The notes under the pieces were generated by a model that saw only the letters and a program-made list of their open reading frames with translations, was not told where the DNA came from and did no database searches. Of a stretch of 64,000 nucleotides of DNA, positions 41,381-50,060 are shown in pieces. A program made the position numbers and the translations under genes. Every line of letters begins with the position of its first letter. Position 1 is the first letter of the stretch. Source of the DNA: Immundisolibacter cernigliae (GTDB lineage Bacteria; Pseudomonadota; Gammaproteobacteria; Immundisolibacterales; Immundisolibacteraceae); the NCBI RefSeq assembly GCF_001697225.1, contig NZ_CP014671.1:744001-808000 (forward strand), in the 5' to 3' direction.

Positions 41381-42694
41381 ATGGACCCGATCGACCCTGG
41401 AACCCGCCCATTGGTAGACCCGCAGCGCGGCCTTGTCAGCCGCGAGATTTTCGTCGACGCCCAGCTTTACGCCGCCGAACAGGAGCGCATTTTCGCCACC
41501 CAGTGGCTGTTCGTCGGCCATGTCAGCCAGGTGCGCCGGCCGGGCGATTTCGTGGTCTCGCGCATGGGCGAGGAACCGGTGCTGCTGGTGCGCGATGTGG
41601 ACGGCGCGCTGCACGTGTTCCTGAACTCCTGCCGCCACCGCGGCATGCAGGTGTGCCGCTACGACCAGGGCAACGCCACCGAATTCGCCTGCCCGTACCA
41701 CGGCTGGACCTTCGACACCAAGGGTCGCCTGGCGGCCGTGCCGGCGCTGCGCGAGGGCTATTTCAGCGAGCTGGAACTGGCCCACTGGGGCCTGGTCGAG
41801 GCACGCGTGGCCGAGCTCAAGGGCAGCATCTGGGCCTGCTGGGATGCCGCCACGCCGAGCCTGGACGACTGGTTGGGCGATGCGCGAATCTGGATCGAGG
41901 AGTTCTTCACCGTGCCGGATGCCGGTGCCGGGGAACTCGAACTGATCGCCGGGGTACAGAAATGGACCCTGCCGTGCAACTGGAAATTCGGCGCCGAGAA
42001 CTTCTCTGGCGACAACTATCACAACGTCAGTCATGCGTCTGTGGACCAGCTCGCCCTGTCGCCCAGCGGCAAAACCGGCCGCCACCAGTACGACGCCATC
42101 CCGCAAAAGCCGGTGCTGCAGAACATCGCCTATGCGAGCACCGGCCACTGCGGACGCGGGGCGCTGTACCCGCCGGGTTTCGATTTTCTGTCTGCCTACG
42201 CCGCCGTGCCGCAACTGCACGCCTACTACCAGCGCGCCTACGCCGGACGCCAGACGCAGCTTGGCGAGCAGGCGCGCTTCGTGCCCCATGGCGGAACGAT
42301 TTTTCCGAACATGTCGTTCTCGAACGGCCGCACCAGCATCGCCCTGTGGCACCCAGCCGGACCCGAAACCTGCGAGGTGTGGCGTTTCTATTTCGTACCA
42401 GAGCACGCCCCCGAGGCCGTCAAGGACCACCTGCGCCGTTACGTGATCCGCTATCAGGGTCCGTCGGGCCTGACCGAAGAAGACGACATGGAAAACTGGA
42501 ACCTTGCCCACCGGGCCAGCCGCGGCACCATCGCGCGGCGCCATCCCTACCACATGGCCATGGGCCTGGGGCATGAGATGGCCGTCGGCAGCGAGCCGTG
42601 GATCGCCCGCGGCGGTACGGTGATGGAAGGCGTCTCCGAACAGAACCAGCGCGGCTATTACCGGCGCTGGGCGCAGCTGATGGGTGCGCTGTGA
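41381..42694 (+). CDS. Ring-hydroxylating dioxygenase alpha subunit (alpha5)
   Basis: 437-residue catalytic subunit. Rieske ligands CRHRG and CPYHGW, 17 residues apart. The iron site is NWKFGAENFSGDNYHNVSH, giving D-X2-H-X3-H, one residue shorter between the His than in the other four alphas; both spacings occur in the family. LTEEDDMENWN should carry the third ligand. GAGGGAA precedes ATG 41381. The stop overlaps the beta5 start (GTGA). The end GYYRRWAQLMG resembles the alpha2 end (GYYRRWAEFMQ), suggesting these two share ancestry. Confidence 0.94.
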   Translation: MDPIDPGTRPLVDPQRGLVSREIFVDAQLYAAEQERIFATQWLFVGHVSQVRRPGDFVVSRMGEEPVLLVRDVDGALHVFLNSCRHRGMQVCRYDQGNATEFACPYHGWTFDTKGRLAAVPALREGYFSELELAHWGLVEARVAELKGSIWACWDAATPSLDDWLGDARIWIEEFFTVPDAGAGELELIAGVQKWTLPCNWKFGAENFSGDNYHNVSHASVDQLALSPSGKTGRHQYDAIPQKPVLQNIAYASTGHCGRGALYPPGFDFLSAYAAVPQLHAYYQRAYAGRQTQLGEQARFVPHGGTIFPNMSFSNGRTSIALWHPAGPETCEVWRFYFVPEHAPEAVKDHLRRYVIRYQGPSGLTEEDDMENWNLAHRASRGTIARRHPYHMAMGLGHEMAVGSEPWIARGGTVMEGVSEQNQRGYYRRWAQLMGAL

Positions 42695-43224
42695 GCGCCG
42701 TGGACAACCCGGCGCTGGCGCGGTTGCTGCGCGTGCGCGAGGCGGAGGAGTTCCTGTACCGCGAAGCCGGCCTGCTGGACCGGCGCGAGTTCAGCGCCTG
42801 GCTGGACCTGCTCGCCGACGACGTGCGCTATTTCATGCCGCTGCGCCGCAACGTGCCCTCGCGCGCGCCGGGCGACGAATGGACGCGTGAGGGCCAGGAC
42901 ATCGCCTGGTTCGACGAGGGCAAGGACGTGCTCGCCATGCGCGTGACGCAGCTGCACACCGGCGTGCACTGGGCCGAAGAACCCCCGTCCCGCACCTGCC
43001 ATCTGGTCTCGAACGTCCTGCTGGTGGACGACAGCGGCCCGGAGTGGGAAGTCCACAGCCATTTCATCTTCTACCGCAGCCGCATGGAGCGCGAGACCGA
43101 CCTGCTGGCCGGTCGGCGCGAGGATCGCCTGCGCGTGATGCCTGACGGGCTGCGACTGGCGTATCGGCGCGTACTGATCGACCACAACGTCTTGCCGATC
43201 AAGAACCTGAGCAATTTTTTTTAA
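42691..43224 (+). CDS. Ring-hydroxylating dioxygenase beta subunit (beta5)
   Basis: 177-residue small subunit. EAEEFLYREAGLLDRREFSA then WLDLLADDVRYFMPLRRNV is the family N-terminal block; RTCHLVSNVLLV lies in the middle, and it ends LAYRRVLIDHNVLPIKNLSN FF. GTG 42691 overlaps the alpha5 stop, so alpha5 and beta5 are translationally coupled. Last gene of the rightward arm; it converges with the HI0933-family gene 23 bases on. Confidence 0.93.
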   Translation: MSAVDNPALARLLRVREAEEFLYREAGLLDRREFSAWLDLLADDVRYFMPLRRNVPSRAPGDEWTREGQDIAWFDEGKDVLAMRVTQLHTGVHWAEEPPSRTCHLVSNVLLVDDSGPEWEVHSHFIFYRSRMERETDLLAGRREDRLRVMPDGLRLAYRRVLIDHNVLPIKNLSNFF

Positions 43225-43247
43225 GCAACGACCCGCCGCTGCGGCGC

Positions 43248-44423
43248 TCAAACGGCCTGGCCGGCCGCCACGCCGGACGCCCACGCCCACTGGAAGTTGT
43301 AGCCGCCCAGGTGGCCGGTGACATCGACCACCTCGCCAATGAAATAAAGACCCGGCACGCGGCGCGATTGCATCGTCGTCGACGACAGCTCGCGGGTGTC
43401 GACGCCGCCCAGCGTGACCTCGGCCGTGCGGTAGCCTTCGGTGCCGCTCGGCGTCACGGGCCAGGATGCAAGACGCGCGGCGATGTCGCGCAGTTCGTCG
43501 GCGCGGTACTGGCGCAGGGGCCGATTTTCCAGCCAGCGCTCGCACAGACGCTGCGCCAGTCGCTTGGGTAGCAGCTCCGCGAGCAGGGTTTTCAGTTCCA
43601 CGCCGGGTCGCAGGCGTTGCTGGTCGGCCAGCCACGCGCCTGCATCCAGGTCCGGCGTCAAATTCAGCAGCAGCGGCTCGCCCAGCTGCCAGTAGGACGA
43701 AATCTGCAGGATCGACGGCCCGCTGAGACCCCGATGCGTGAACAGCAGCCCGCCCCTGAAGCGCTGCCCGTCGCACCGGCTCTCGACCGGCAGCGACACG
43801 CCGGCCAGGTCCGCGTAATGGTCCAGGTGCGTGCCGCTGAGCGTCAGCGGCACTAGGCCAGCGCGGGTCGGCAACACGTCGTGACCGAACTGCCGGGCCA
43901 GCACATAACCGAAGCCGGTCGCGCCCATGCGCGGAATCGACAGGCCGCCGGTGGCCACCACCAGTGAGGTGGCGGTGAGCACGCCGTGCGCGGTGTGCAC
44001 CGTGTAGCGGCCCTCGCCGCCCTGGACCTGCTGCACCGCGCAGTCGACGCTGATCTGGACCCCGGAGGCGGCGCACTCGTCCACAAGCATGCTCACGATC
44101 TGCCGCGATGATTCGTCGCAGAACAGCTGGCCGGGTTCCTTTTCGTGATACCGGATGCCGTGGCGCTCGACCAGCGCGAGGAAATCCCACGGCGTGTAGC
44201 GGGCCAGCGCCGACTTGCAGAAATGCGGGTTCTGCGACAGGAAATTGTCCGGCGTGGTGCCCAGGTTGGTGAAATTGCAGCGCCCGCCGCCGGACATGAG
44301 GATCTTCTTGCCCACGCGGCTGGCGTGCTCCACCACCCGCACCCGCCGGCCACGCCGCGCGGCCACGGCCGCGCACATGAGGCCGGCCGCGCCACCGCCG
44401 ATGATCAGCACGTCGTAATGCAT
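43248..44423 (-). CDS. HI0933-family NAD(P)/FAD-dependent oxidoreductase
   Basis: 391-residue flavoprotein of the HI0933/YhiN (BaiN-like) family. The N-terminal FAD motif is DVLIIGGGAAGLMCAAVAA; GKKILMSGGGRCNFTN is the family signature. LLFTHRGLSGPSIL lies in the middle, and the end GLYFIGEVVDVTGHLGGYNF closes the FAD site. Function is not firmly known for most members. It is convergent with beta5 and divergent from the transglycosylase, so it probably does not belong to the catabolic operon. Confidence 0.93.
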   Translation of the reverse strand: MHYDVLIIGGGAAGLMCAAVAARRGRRVRVVEHASRVGKKILMSGGGRCNFTNLGTTPDNFLSQNPHFCKSALARYTPWDFLALVERHGIRYHEKEPGQLFCDESSRQIVSMLVDECAASGVQISVDCAVQQVQGGEGRYTVHTAHGVLTATSLVVATGGLSIPRMGATGFGYVLARQFGHDVLPTRAGLVPLTLSGTHLDHYADLAGVSLPVESRCDGQRFRGGLLFTHRGLSGPSILQISSYWQLGEPLLLNLTPDLDAGAWLADQQRLRPGVELKTLLAELLPKRLAQRLCERWLENRPLRQYRADELRDIAARLASWPVTPSGTEGYRTAEVTLGGVDTRELSSTTMQSRRVPGLYFIGEVVDVTGHLGGYNFQWAWASGVAAGQAV

Positions 44424-44510
44424 CCGCGAATTATCCGGCCCAGACGGCAGGATTGCCGCGTCGCGGCCGCAACGGACGGCACGGCCATTTTCGCAAGTAC
44501 ACTCTCGCCC

Positions 44511-46085
44511 ATGCGTTCGATGACAACACCATTTCAGAACGCGGTCAGGGTGGGCGCGCTGCTCGCGGCAGCCGGCATGCTGCTCATCCTGGCCGCCTGC
44601 TCGACCACCGGCGGCGGCGGACACGCCAAGCGACCGGAACCTTCCGGCACCGCCCGCAAAAGCGCCGCACCCGCGGCGACACTCGCCACGGAAAGCGAAA
44701 TCGACATCTGGCAACGCCTGCGCGCCGGCTTCGCCATCGACATGCCGGACGACCCGCAGATCGACACCGAGTTGCGCTGGTACGTGGACCACCCACTGTT
44801 CCTCGAGAACGCCTGGGGTCGCGGCAGTCGCTACCTGTTCCACATCCTGAACGAAGTCGAACAACGCGGCCTGCCGACCGAACTGGCGCTGCTGCCGATC
44901 GTGGAAAGCGCCTTCCAGCCGAATGCCGTGTCGCGCAGTAACGCGGTCGGCCTGTGGCAATTCCTGTCCGAGACCGGCAAGGACTACGGCCTGCACCAGA
45001 CTGCCTGGGTGGACCAGCGCCGCGACGTCATCGACTCCACACGCGCGGCGCTCGACTACCTGGGCACGCTGGGTCGGCAGTTCAATGGCGACTGGGCACT
45101 GGCACTGGCCGCGTACAACGGCGGACCGGGCTACGTCTCGCGCATGTGCCAGAGCAACCGCAGCCGCGGCCTTGGTGCCACCTTCCTTGATCTGCCATTG
45201 CGCAACGAGACACGCTGCTACGTACCCAAGCTGCTGGCCCTGCGCAAGCTGGTCGAGGACCCCGCCCGTTACGGCCTGAGCCTGCCGGACATTCCGAACG
45301 CGCCCTACTTCACCACCGTCGACGCGGAAGGCCCGATCCGCCTCGACCTGCTGGCCGCGGTGGAGGCGCTGAACCCGGACGACATCCGCGCCCTGAACGC
45401 CGGCTTTCACCGCGGCAGCACGCCGCCGGGCGGCCCGCATCGCCTGCTGGTGCCGGTCGATGTCGCCGAGCAGGCGCGGCAACAGCTGGCCATTCTGCCG
45501 CGCCAGGCCACGCCCCTGCTGGCCACCACCACCGATCTGCCACAACGACGCGTGCAGTGGCGGCGCCACAAGGTGCAGCCGGGCGAAACCCTGACCGGCG
45601 TTGCCAATCGCTATCGGGTGAGCATCGCCGCCCTGCGCCAGGCCAACGGCCTGCACACCGGAATGCTCAAACAGGGCCAGGATCTGATGATTCCGGTGGC
45701 CTATGCCGCCGACACGCGGCCCGGGCCCCGCCGCGGCTGCGACGGCGAGCGCGTCGTGCATCGAATCGCGGCCGGCGACACGCTGTGGGGCATCGCCCGT
45801 CGCTACCAGGTGGACGCCAAGCAGATCAGCGCCTGCAACCCGCGCCTTGCCGGCACGGCACTGGCCGTGGGCAAGACGGTGTCGATATTCCGCCCGGCCG
45901 AGCTCACTGCCGTGGCGGACGCGACCCGGCGCGAAACCTACACCGTGCGCTCCGGCGATACCGCCTGGCGCATCGCCCAGAACTTCGGCGTCAGCCTGGA
46001 GCAGTTGCAACGCTGGAACAGCGAGCTGCGCACGCAGGCCCTCAAACCGGGCGATCGCCTGACCGTGATCCGCGGCGGCAGCTGA
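44511..46085 (+). CDS. MltD-like membrane-bound lytic transglycosylase with LysM repeats
   Basis: 524-residue peptidoglycan lytic transglycosylase. A lipoprotein signal ends in a lipobox with Cys30 (ILAAC). The SLT domain (about residues 130-280) holds the catalytic Glu in LLPIVESAFQPNAVS, followed by AVGLWQF and ALAAYNGGPGYV. Three LysM repeats follow, beginning HKVQPGETLTGVANRY, HRIAAGDTLWGIARRY and YTVRSGDTAWRIAQNF. Start ATG 44511 or 44520, both close to the signal. Likely outer-membrane anchored, cutting glycan strands during growth or recycling. Confidence 0.94.
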   Translation: MRSMTTPFQNAVRVGALLAAAGMLLILAACSTTGGGGHAKRPEPSGTARKSAAPAATLATESEIDIWQRLRAGFAIDMPDDPQIDTELRWYVDHPLFLENAWGRGSRYLFHILNEVEQRGLPTELALLPIVESAFQPNAVSRSNAVGLWQFLSETGKDYGLHQTAWVDQRRDVIDSTRAALDYLGTLGRQFNGDWALALAAYNGGPGYVSRMCQSNRSRGLGATFLDLPLRNETRCYVPKLLALRKLVEDPARYGLSLPDIPNAPYFTTVDAEGPIRLDLLAAVEALNPDDIRALNAGFHRGSTPPGGPHRLLVPVDVAEQARQQLAILPRQATPLLATTTDLPQRRVQWRRHKVQPGETLTGVANRYRVSIAALRQANGLHTGMLKQGQDLMIPVAYAADTRPGPRRGCDGERVVHRIAAGDTLWGIARRYQVDAKQISACNPRLAGTALAVGKTVSIFRPAELTAVADATRRETYTVRSGDTAWRIAQNFGVSLEQLQRWNSELRTQALKPGDRLTVIRGGS

Positions 46086-46111
46086 GTCGCCTTGCTCCCA
46101 GCCGCCGGCCC

Positions 46112-46927
46112 ATGACACGCAGCGTTTTCTTCGTCTCCGATCAGACCGGCATCACCGTGCAGACGCTCGGCCAGGCGCTGCTGGCACATTTTCCGGACGC
46201 AGCGATCGAGCGGGTCGACATCCCGTTCATCGACAGCCTGCAGAAGGCCGAACAGGTGCTGTCGCGCATCCGCGCCGTGGCCGCCGTCGGGGAGCCGCCG
46301 ATCGTGATGTGCAGCATCGTCGACGACGAGCTGCGGGCCGTGATCAAGCGTTCCGGCGTGCTGTGCCTGGACGTGCTGGAAACCTTCATCGCACCGCTGG
46401 AGAGCGCCTTTGGCATGGCGGCGCGGCATCAAGCCAGCAGCACCCACGGCTCGCCCGAATCCGGCGACTACGAGGAACGCATCGAGGCGATCAACTTCAG
46501 CCTGGCGCACGACGACGGCGTGGACGGCAAACACCTGGCCGAGGCCGACATCATCCTGATCGGCGTGTCGCGCTCCGGCAAGACGCCGACCAGCCTGTAC
46601 CTGAGCCTGCAGTTCGGCATCCGCGCCGCCAACTTCCCGCTCACGGAGGAGGATCTGGAGAACCAGACCCTGCCCAAAACGCTTCTGCCGCACCGCAACA
46701 AGCTGTTCGGCCTGAGCATCGACCCGATGCGCATCCATCGCATCCGCGAGGAACGCCGACCCGGCAGCCGCTACGCCTCGCTGCCGCAGTGCCAGTTCGA
46801 GGCCCGCCAGGCCCTGCGCCTGTACCAGCGCCTGAACATCCCGCACCTGGACTCGACCCACAAGTCGATCGAGGAAATCTCGACCACCGTGATTCAACAA
46901 TTCGGCCTGAAACGGCGCGTCTTCTGA
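46112..46927 (+). CDS. ppsR: Phosphoenolpyruvate synthase regulatory protein (kinase/pyrophosphorylase)
   Basis: 271-residue bifunctional regulator (DUF299/PPSRP family) that phosphorylates PEP synthase with ADP and reverses it with phosphate. The N-terminus reads FFVSDQTGITVQTLGQALL; the P-loop-like GVSRSGKTPTSLYL lies near residue 150, and HRNKLFGLSIDP and RYASLPQCQFE are typical blocks. ATG 46112 lies 26 bases after the transglycosylase stop. Its target ppsA is not in the window. Confidence 0.94.
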   Translation: MTRSVFFVSDQTGITVQTLGQALLAHFPDAAIERVDIPFIDSLQKAEQVLSRIRAVAAVGEPPIVMCSIVDDELRAVIKRSGVLCLDVLETFIAPLESAFGMAARHQASSTHGSPESGDYEERIEAINFSLAHDDGVDGKHLAEADIILIGVSRSGKTPTSLYLSLQFGIRAANFPLTEEDLENQTLPKTLLPHRNKLFGLSIDPMRIHRIREERRPGSRYASLPQCQFEARQALRLYQRLNIPHLDSTHKSIEEISTTVIQQFGLKRRVF

Positions 46928-47135
46928 GGCTTTCGCCGCCGGGAAAACGCTGAATACTGCAGCGCGTTCCAGAGTAGACCCTGAGCAACTCCGCATGTTT
47001 GAGGGATATCCCGCCCGCAGAAGCTGAAGCAAACTACGACCGGCAACTCTCCCGTCAGGTCGCGATGGCGGCATGACTTAAACCAAACAGCCTCCGTGAT
47101 TCCCGGGGCGGTTCAGGCACAGGAGGCTCTCGCGG

Positions 47136-48305
47136 ATGTTCGATTTCTCCCCGCGTCCCGGGATCGAGGCACTGGTTACTCAGGTCCGAGGCTTCGTCGA
47201 TGCGGTCGTCATCCCGCGCGAAGCCGAGGTCGCTGCCGAACCGGGCCGGCTGGAAACCATCCGCGCCGAGTTGCAACAGGCGGCCCGCGCGGCCGGCGTG
47301 TTCGCGCCGCGCGTGCCGGTGGAGTATGGCGGCCTGGGCCTGGACTGGCGCGACAGCGCGCTGGTGTTCGAGGCCGCCGGGCGCAGTCTGCTGGGTCCAC
47401 AGGCGCTCAACTGCGCGGCGCCGGACGAAGGCAACATGCACCTGCTGCATGCCGTCGGCAGCGCCGAACAACGGGCACGCCATTACGCGCCGCTGGCGCG
47501 CGGGCAGGTGCGCTCCTGCTTTGCCATGACCGAACCGGCACCGGGTGCCGGCTCCGATCCGGCCATGCTGTCCACACGCGCCGTGCGCGATGGCAATGAA
47601 TGGGTGATCGACGGCGACAAGTGGTTCATCAGCGGCGCGCACGGCGCGGCATTCGCCATCTGCATGGCGCGCACCGAGGCCGGGCCGACCCTGTTCCTGG
47701 TCGACGCCGACAACCCCGGCTTCGAAATCCTGGCTCTGACGCCAACGCTCGACCACGCCTTCCCCGGCGGCCACTGCGAGGTGCGCTTCGCCGGCTGCCG
47801 GGTCGGCGACGACGCGGTGCTGGGCGAGGTCGGCAAGGGCTACGACTACGCGCAGTTGCGCCTGGGCCCCGGCCGACTGACGCACTGCATGCGCTGGCTG
47901 GGCATCGCCGGGCGGGCGCTGGACATCGCCATGGAGTACGTCAACCGGCGCGATTCCTTCGGCAAGCGCCTGGCCCAGCACCAGGAAATGCAGCGCCTGG
48001 TGGCCGAGTCGGCGATCGAGATGCACGCCTCACGGCTGATGATCTGGCAGGCCGCCTGGTGCCTGGACCGCGGCCAGCAGGCGCTGCACGAGACCAGCAT
48101 GGCCAAGGTGTTCGTGGCCGAGGCCGTCAATCGCATCGTCGACCGGGCGGTGCAGATGTGCGGGGCGCGCGGCATCAGCGAGTACCTGCCGCTGGCCAAT
48201 TTCTATCGCGAGATCCGCGGCTTTCGCATCTACGACGGCGCCACCGAGGTGCACCGCGCCAGCATCGGCATCCGCCTGCTGCGCCAGGCGCGAAACGGCG
48301 CGTGA
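47136..48305 (+). CDS. Acyl-CoA dehydrogenase family protein
   Basis: 389-residue FAD acyl-CoA dehydrogenase. FAMTEPAPGAGSDP is the FAD/substrate signature; VIDGDKWFISGAHGA the next strand; MEYVNRRDSFGKRLAQHQEM the FAD-binding helix. YREIRGFRIYDGATEVHRAS is the C-terminal signature, where catalytic Glu would lie in ACAD10/11-like members. AGGAGG precedes ATG 47136. Its stop overlaps the next gene (GTGA). The layout with a phosphotransferase gene recalls eukaryotic ACAD10/11, which act on 4-hydroxyacyl-CoA; a similar pathway here is inference. Confidence 0.93.
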   Translation: MFDFSPRPGIEALVTQVRGFVDAVVIPREAEVAAEPGRLETIRAELQQAARAAGVFAPRVPVEYGGLGLDWRDSALVFEAAGRSLLGPQALNCAAPDEGNMHLLHAVGSAEQRARHYAPLARGQVRSCFAMTEPAPGAGSDPAMLSTRAVRDGNEWVIDGDKWFISGAHGAAFAICMARTEAGPTLFLVDADNPGFEILALTPTLDHAFPGGHCEVRFAGCRVGDDAVLGEVGKGYDYAQLRLGPGRLTHCMRWLGIAGRALDIAMEYVNRRDSFGKRLAQHQEMQRLVAESAIEMHASRLMIWQAAWCLDRGQQALHETSMAKVFVAEAVNRIVDRAVQMCGARGISEYLPLANFYREIRGFRIYDGATEVHRASIGIRLLRQARNGA

Positions 48306-49324
48306 ACGAAGCCGCAGCCCTCGGCGAGGCGCTCGCGCCCTGGGCGCGCGAGCAGTTCGGCACCGAGGCCCGTATCACGGGCCTTGCCCTGCTGGCCGGG
48401 GGCGCCTCGCAACAGTCCTGGCGGCTGGATATCGTCACGCCGGCCGGCGCGCTCGCCCTGGTGATGCGCCGCGACACGGGCGGGCGGATGTTCGTCGCCG
48501 CGCTCGGGCGCGCAGACGAATTCGCGGTCATCGAACTGGCGTACAAGGCCGGGGTCGCGGTGCCGCGGCCGTATGCGTATCTGCCCGACGTGCACGGCAA
48601 GGCCGCCTTCGTCATGGCCGGCCTGGAGGGCGAGACGCTCGGCCGACGCATCGTGCGCGAGCCGAATCTGGCGAATGCGCGCCGTGTGCTCCCGCAGCAG
48701 ATGGGCTCGGCGCTGGCCGCCATCCACGGCATTGCCGCCACCGAGGCGGCGTTCCTGGCCGGCCCAGCCGCGGGCGAGGGCGCGGCGGCGTATGGCCTTC
48801 GCCTGCTCGAACAGGAGCTCGCAACCGTCGCGGAGCCCTACCCTGCCCTCGAACTGGGCCTTGCCTGGCTGCGCGCGCACCTGCCGGCGGAGCTGCCGCC
48901 GGTGCTGTGCCACGGCGATTACCGCGTCGGCAACGTGGTGGTGAACGAGGCGGGCCTGGTCGGCGTACTGGACTGGGAATTCGCCCACCGCGGTCATCCC
49001 GGCGAGGATCTGACTTTCGGCGCCATCCGCGCCTGGCGCTTTGGCGAGGCCGGCAAGCGCTACGGCGGCGTGGACGACATGGCGGCCTTCCTGAGCGCCT
49101 ACAACACCGCCCGCGGCACGCACTTTACCGAGCGCGAGCTGTACTGGTTCGAGGTCGCCTCGAACATCAAATGGGCCATCGCCACCGTCACCCAGGCCCG
49201 CCGCCACCTGTCCGGCCAGGAACCGAGCCTCGAACTGGCCAGCCTGGGTCGCATGACGGCCGAGATCGAGCTCGAAATCCTGAGCCTGCTCGACCCGCGC
49301 CACCCGCGCCATCCCGGAGACTGA
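48302..49324 (+). CDS. Aminoglycoside-phosphotransferase-fold kinase (ACAD10/11-type)
   Basis: 340-residue kinase-fold protein of the phosphotransferase family. ALLAGGASQQSWRLDI is the nucleotide loop, ALVMRR carries the ATP Lys equivalent region, VLCHGDYRVGNVVVNE is the catalytic loop (His-Gly-Asp...Asn) and VLDWEFAHRGHPGEDLTF the metal-binding Asp block. GTG 48302 overlaps the acyl-CoA dehydrogenase stop. In the related ACAD10/11 proteins this domain phosphorylates 4-hydroxyacyl-CoA before elimination, so the two genes probably encode successive steps. True antibiotic resistance is unlikely. Confidence 0.9.
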   Translation: MNEAAALGEALAPWAREQFGTEARITGLALLAGGASQQSWRLDIVTPAGALALVMRRDTGGRMFVAALGRADEFAVIELAYKAGVAVPRPYAYLPDVHGKAAFVMAGLEGETLGRRIVREPNLANARRVLPQQMGSALAAIHGIAATEAAFLAGPAAGEGAAAYGLRLLEQELATVAEPYPALELGLAWLRAHLPAELPPVLCHGDYRVGNVVVNEAGLVGVLDWEFAHRGHPGEDLTFGAIRAWRFGEAGKRYGGVDDMAAFLSAYNTARGTHFTERELYWFEVASNIKWAIATVTQARRHLSGQEPSLELASLGRMTAEIELEILSLLDPRHPRHPGD

Positions 49325-49326
49325 CC

Positions 49327-49719
49327 GTGCAGGACCGCCCCACCGCGCCGGAGCTGCTGGACGCCGTGCGCGAATTCATCACCACCGAGCTGCTGCCCAC
49401 GGTCGGCGACGCGCGCCTGCGCTTTCGCACCCTGGTGGCCGCCAACCTGCTGGACATGATGCACCGCGAGCTGGCGCTGGAACCGGCCCTGCTGCGCGCC
49501 GAATGGGAACGCCTCACCGCATTGCTGGGCGATGCCGCGCCATCTCCGGCGAACGAATCCGAACTCGCCGCGGCGGTCGCCGCCCAGCAGGCAATCCTGT
49601 GCACCCTGATCCGCCAAGACCGGGCACCCAGCGGCACGTTCACCGCGCTGACGCACAGCGTGCGCGCCAAGCTCGAAATCGCCAATCCACGCTATCTGGA
49701 CGCCTTCGAACCGGTCTAG
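49327..49719 (+). CDS. DUF6285-type small protein
   Basis: 130-residue helical protein with no signal or membrane segment. LLDAVREFITTELLPTVGDA, then RLRFRTLVAANLLDMMHREL, fits the DUF6285 family, which commonly follows a phosphotransferase and an acyl-CoA dehydrogenase in this order. GTG 49327 is two bases after the kinase stop. Function unknown; the constant neighbourhood suggests an accessory role in the same acyl-CoA route. Confidence 0.82.
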   Translation: MQDRPTAPELLDAVREFITTELLPTVGDARLRFRTLVAANLLDMMHRELALEPALLRAEWERLTALLGDAAPSPANESELAAAVAAQQAILCTLIRQDRAPSGTFTALTHSVRAKLEIANPRYLDAFEPV

Positions 49720-50060
49720 GCTTCGAGGACGCCGACCGGCACCGGGTGAGTTAGCGCCATCCGCGTGGGCGGGCGCATGGGTAGACGGACGAGCGTGGAT
49801 GTAGGCGTTTGAGCGCGCCCTGTTCGGCCCGATGGCGGGCCTCCCACAACCAGAATTCGCTGGACGGGTGGATCCGTCGTGGGAGCGGCGCCCCCGCCGC
49901 GAATCCGCCGGCACCCCATTCGGCCGGGGGGCGGGCCTCCCACACCTGAGCACTGCTGTGGAAGCGCCGTCATTCCTCGCAACCGAAATCGCCGAATATC
50001 GCTTTTGCCCAGCCCGCCCTACCGCCTGCTCGCCGTAGCACCGGCCAAGAGCCGCTCGTC
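49720..50060. repeat. Intergenic stretch with three REP-like units, copy 3
   Basis: Three units of the family seen at 7498: GTTCGGCCCGATGGCGGGCC (49822 onward), GGGAGCGGCGCCCCCGCCGC (49880 onward) and ATTCGGCCGGGGGGCGGGCC (49919 onward), in alternating orientation with TCCCACA tails. It lies between the converging DUF6285 and icmF genes. Nothing else is recognised in these 341 bases. Confidence 0.7.

Noticed and set aside
21510-43224. CRISPR, toxin-antitoxin or phage-defence content
   Set aside because: No repeat-spacer array, Cas, toxin or defence domains were seen anywhere in the window.
44601-46118. Upstream extension of the HI0933-family gene to give a 956-residue protein
   Set aside because: The extra part is antisense to the transglycosylase and lacks any domain; the flavin motif begins at the ATG at 44423.
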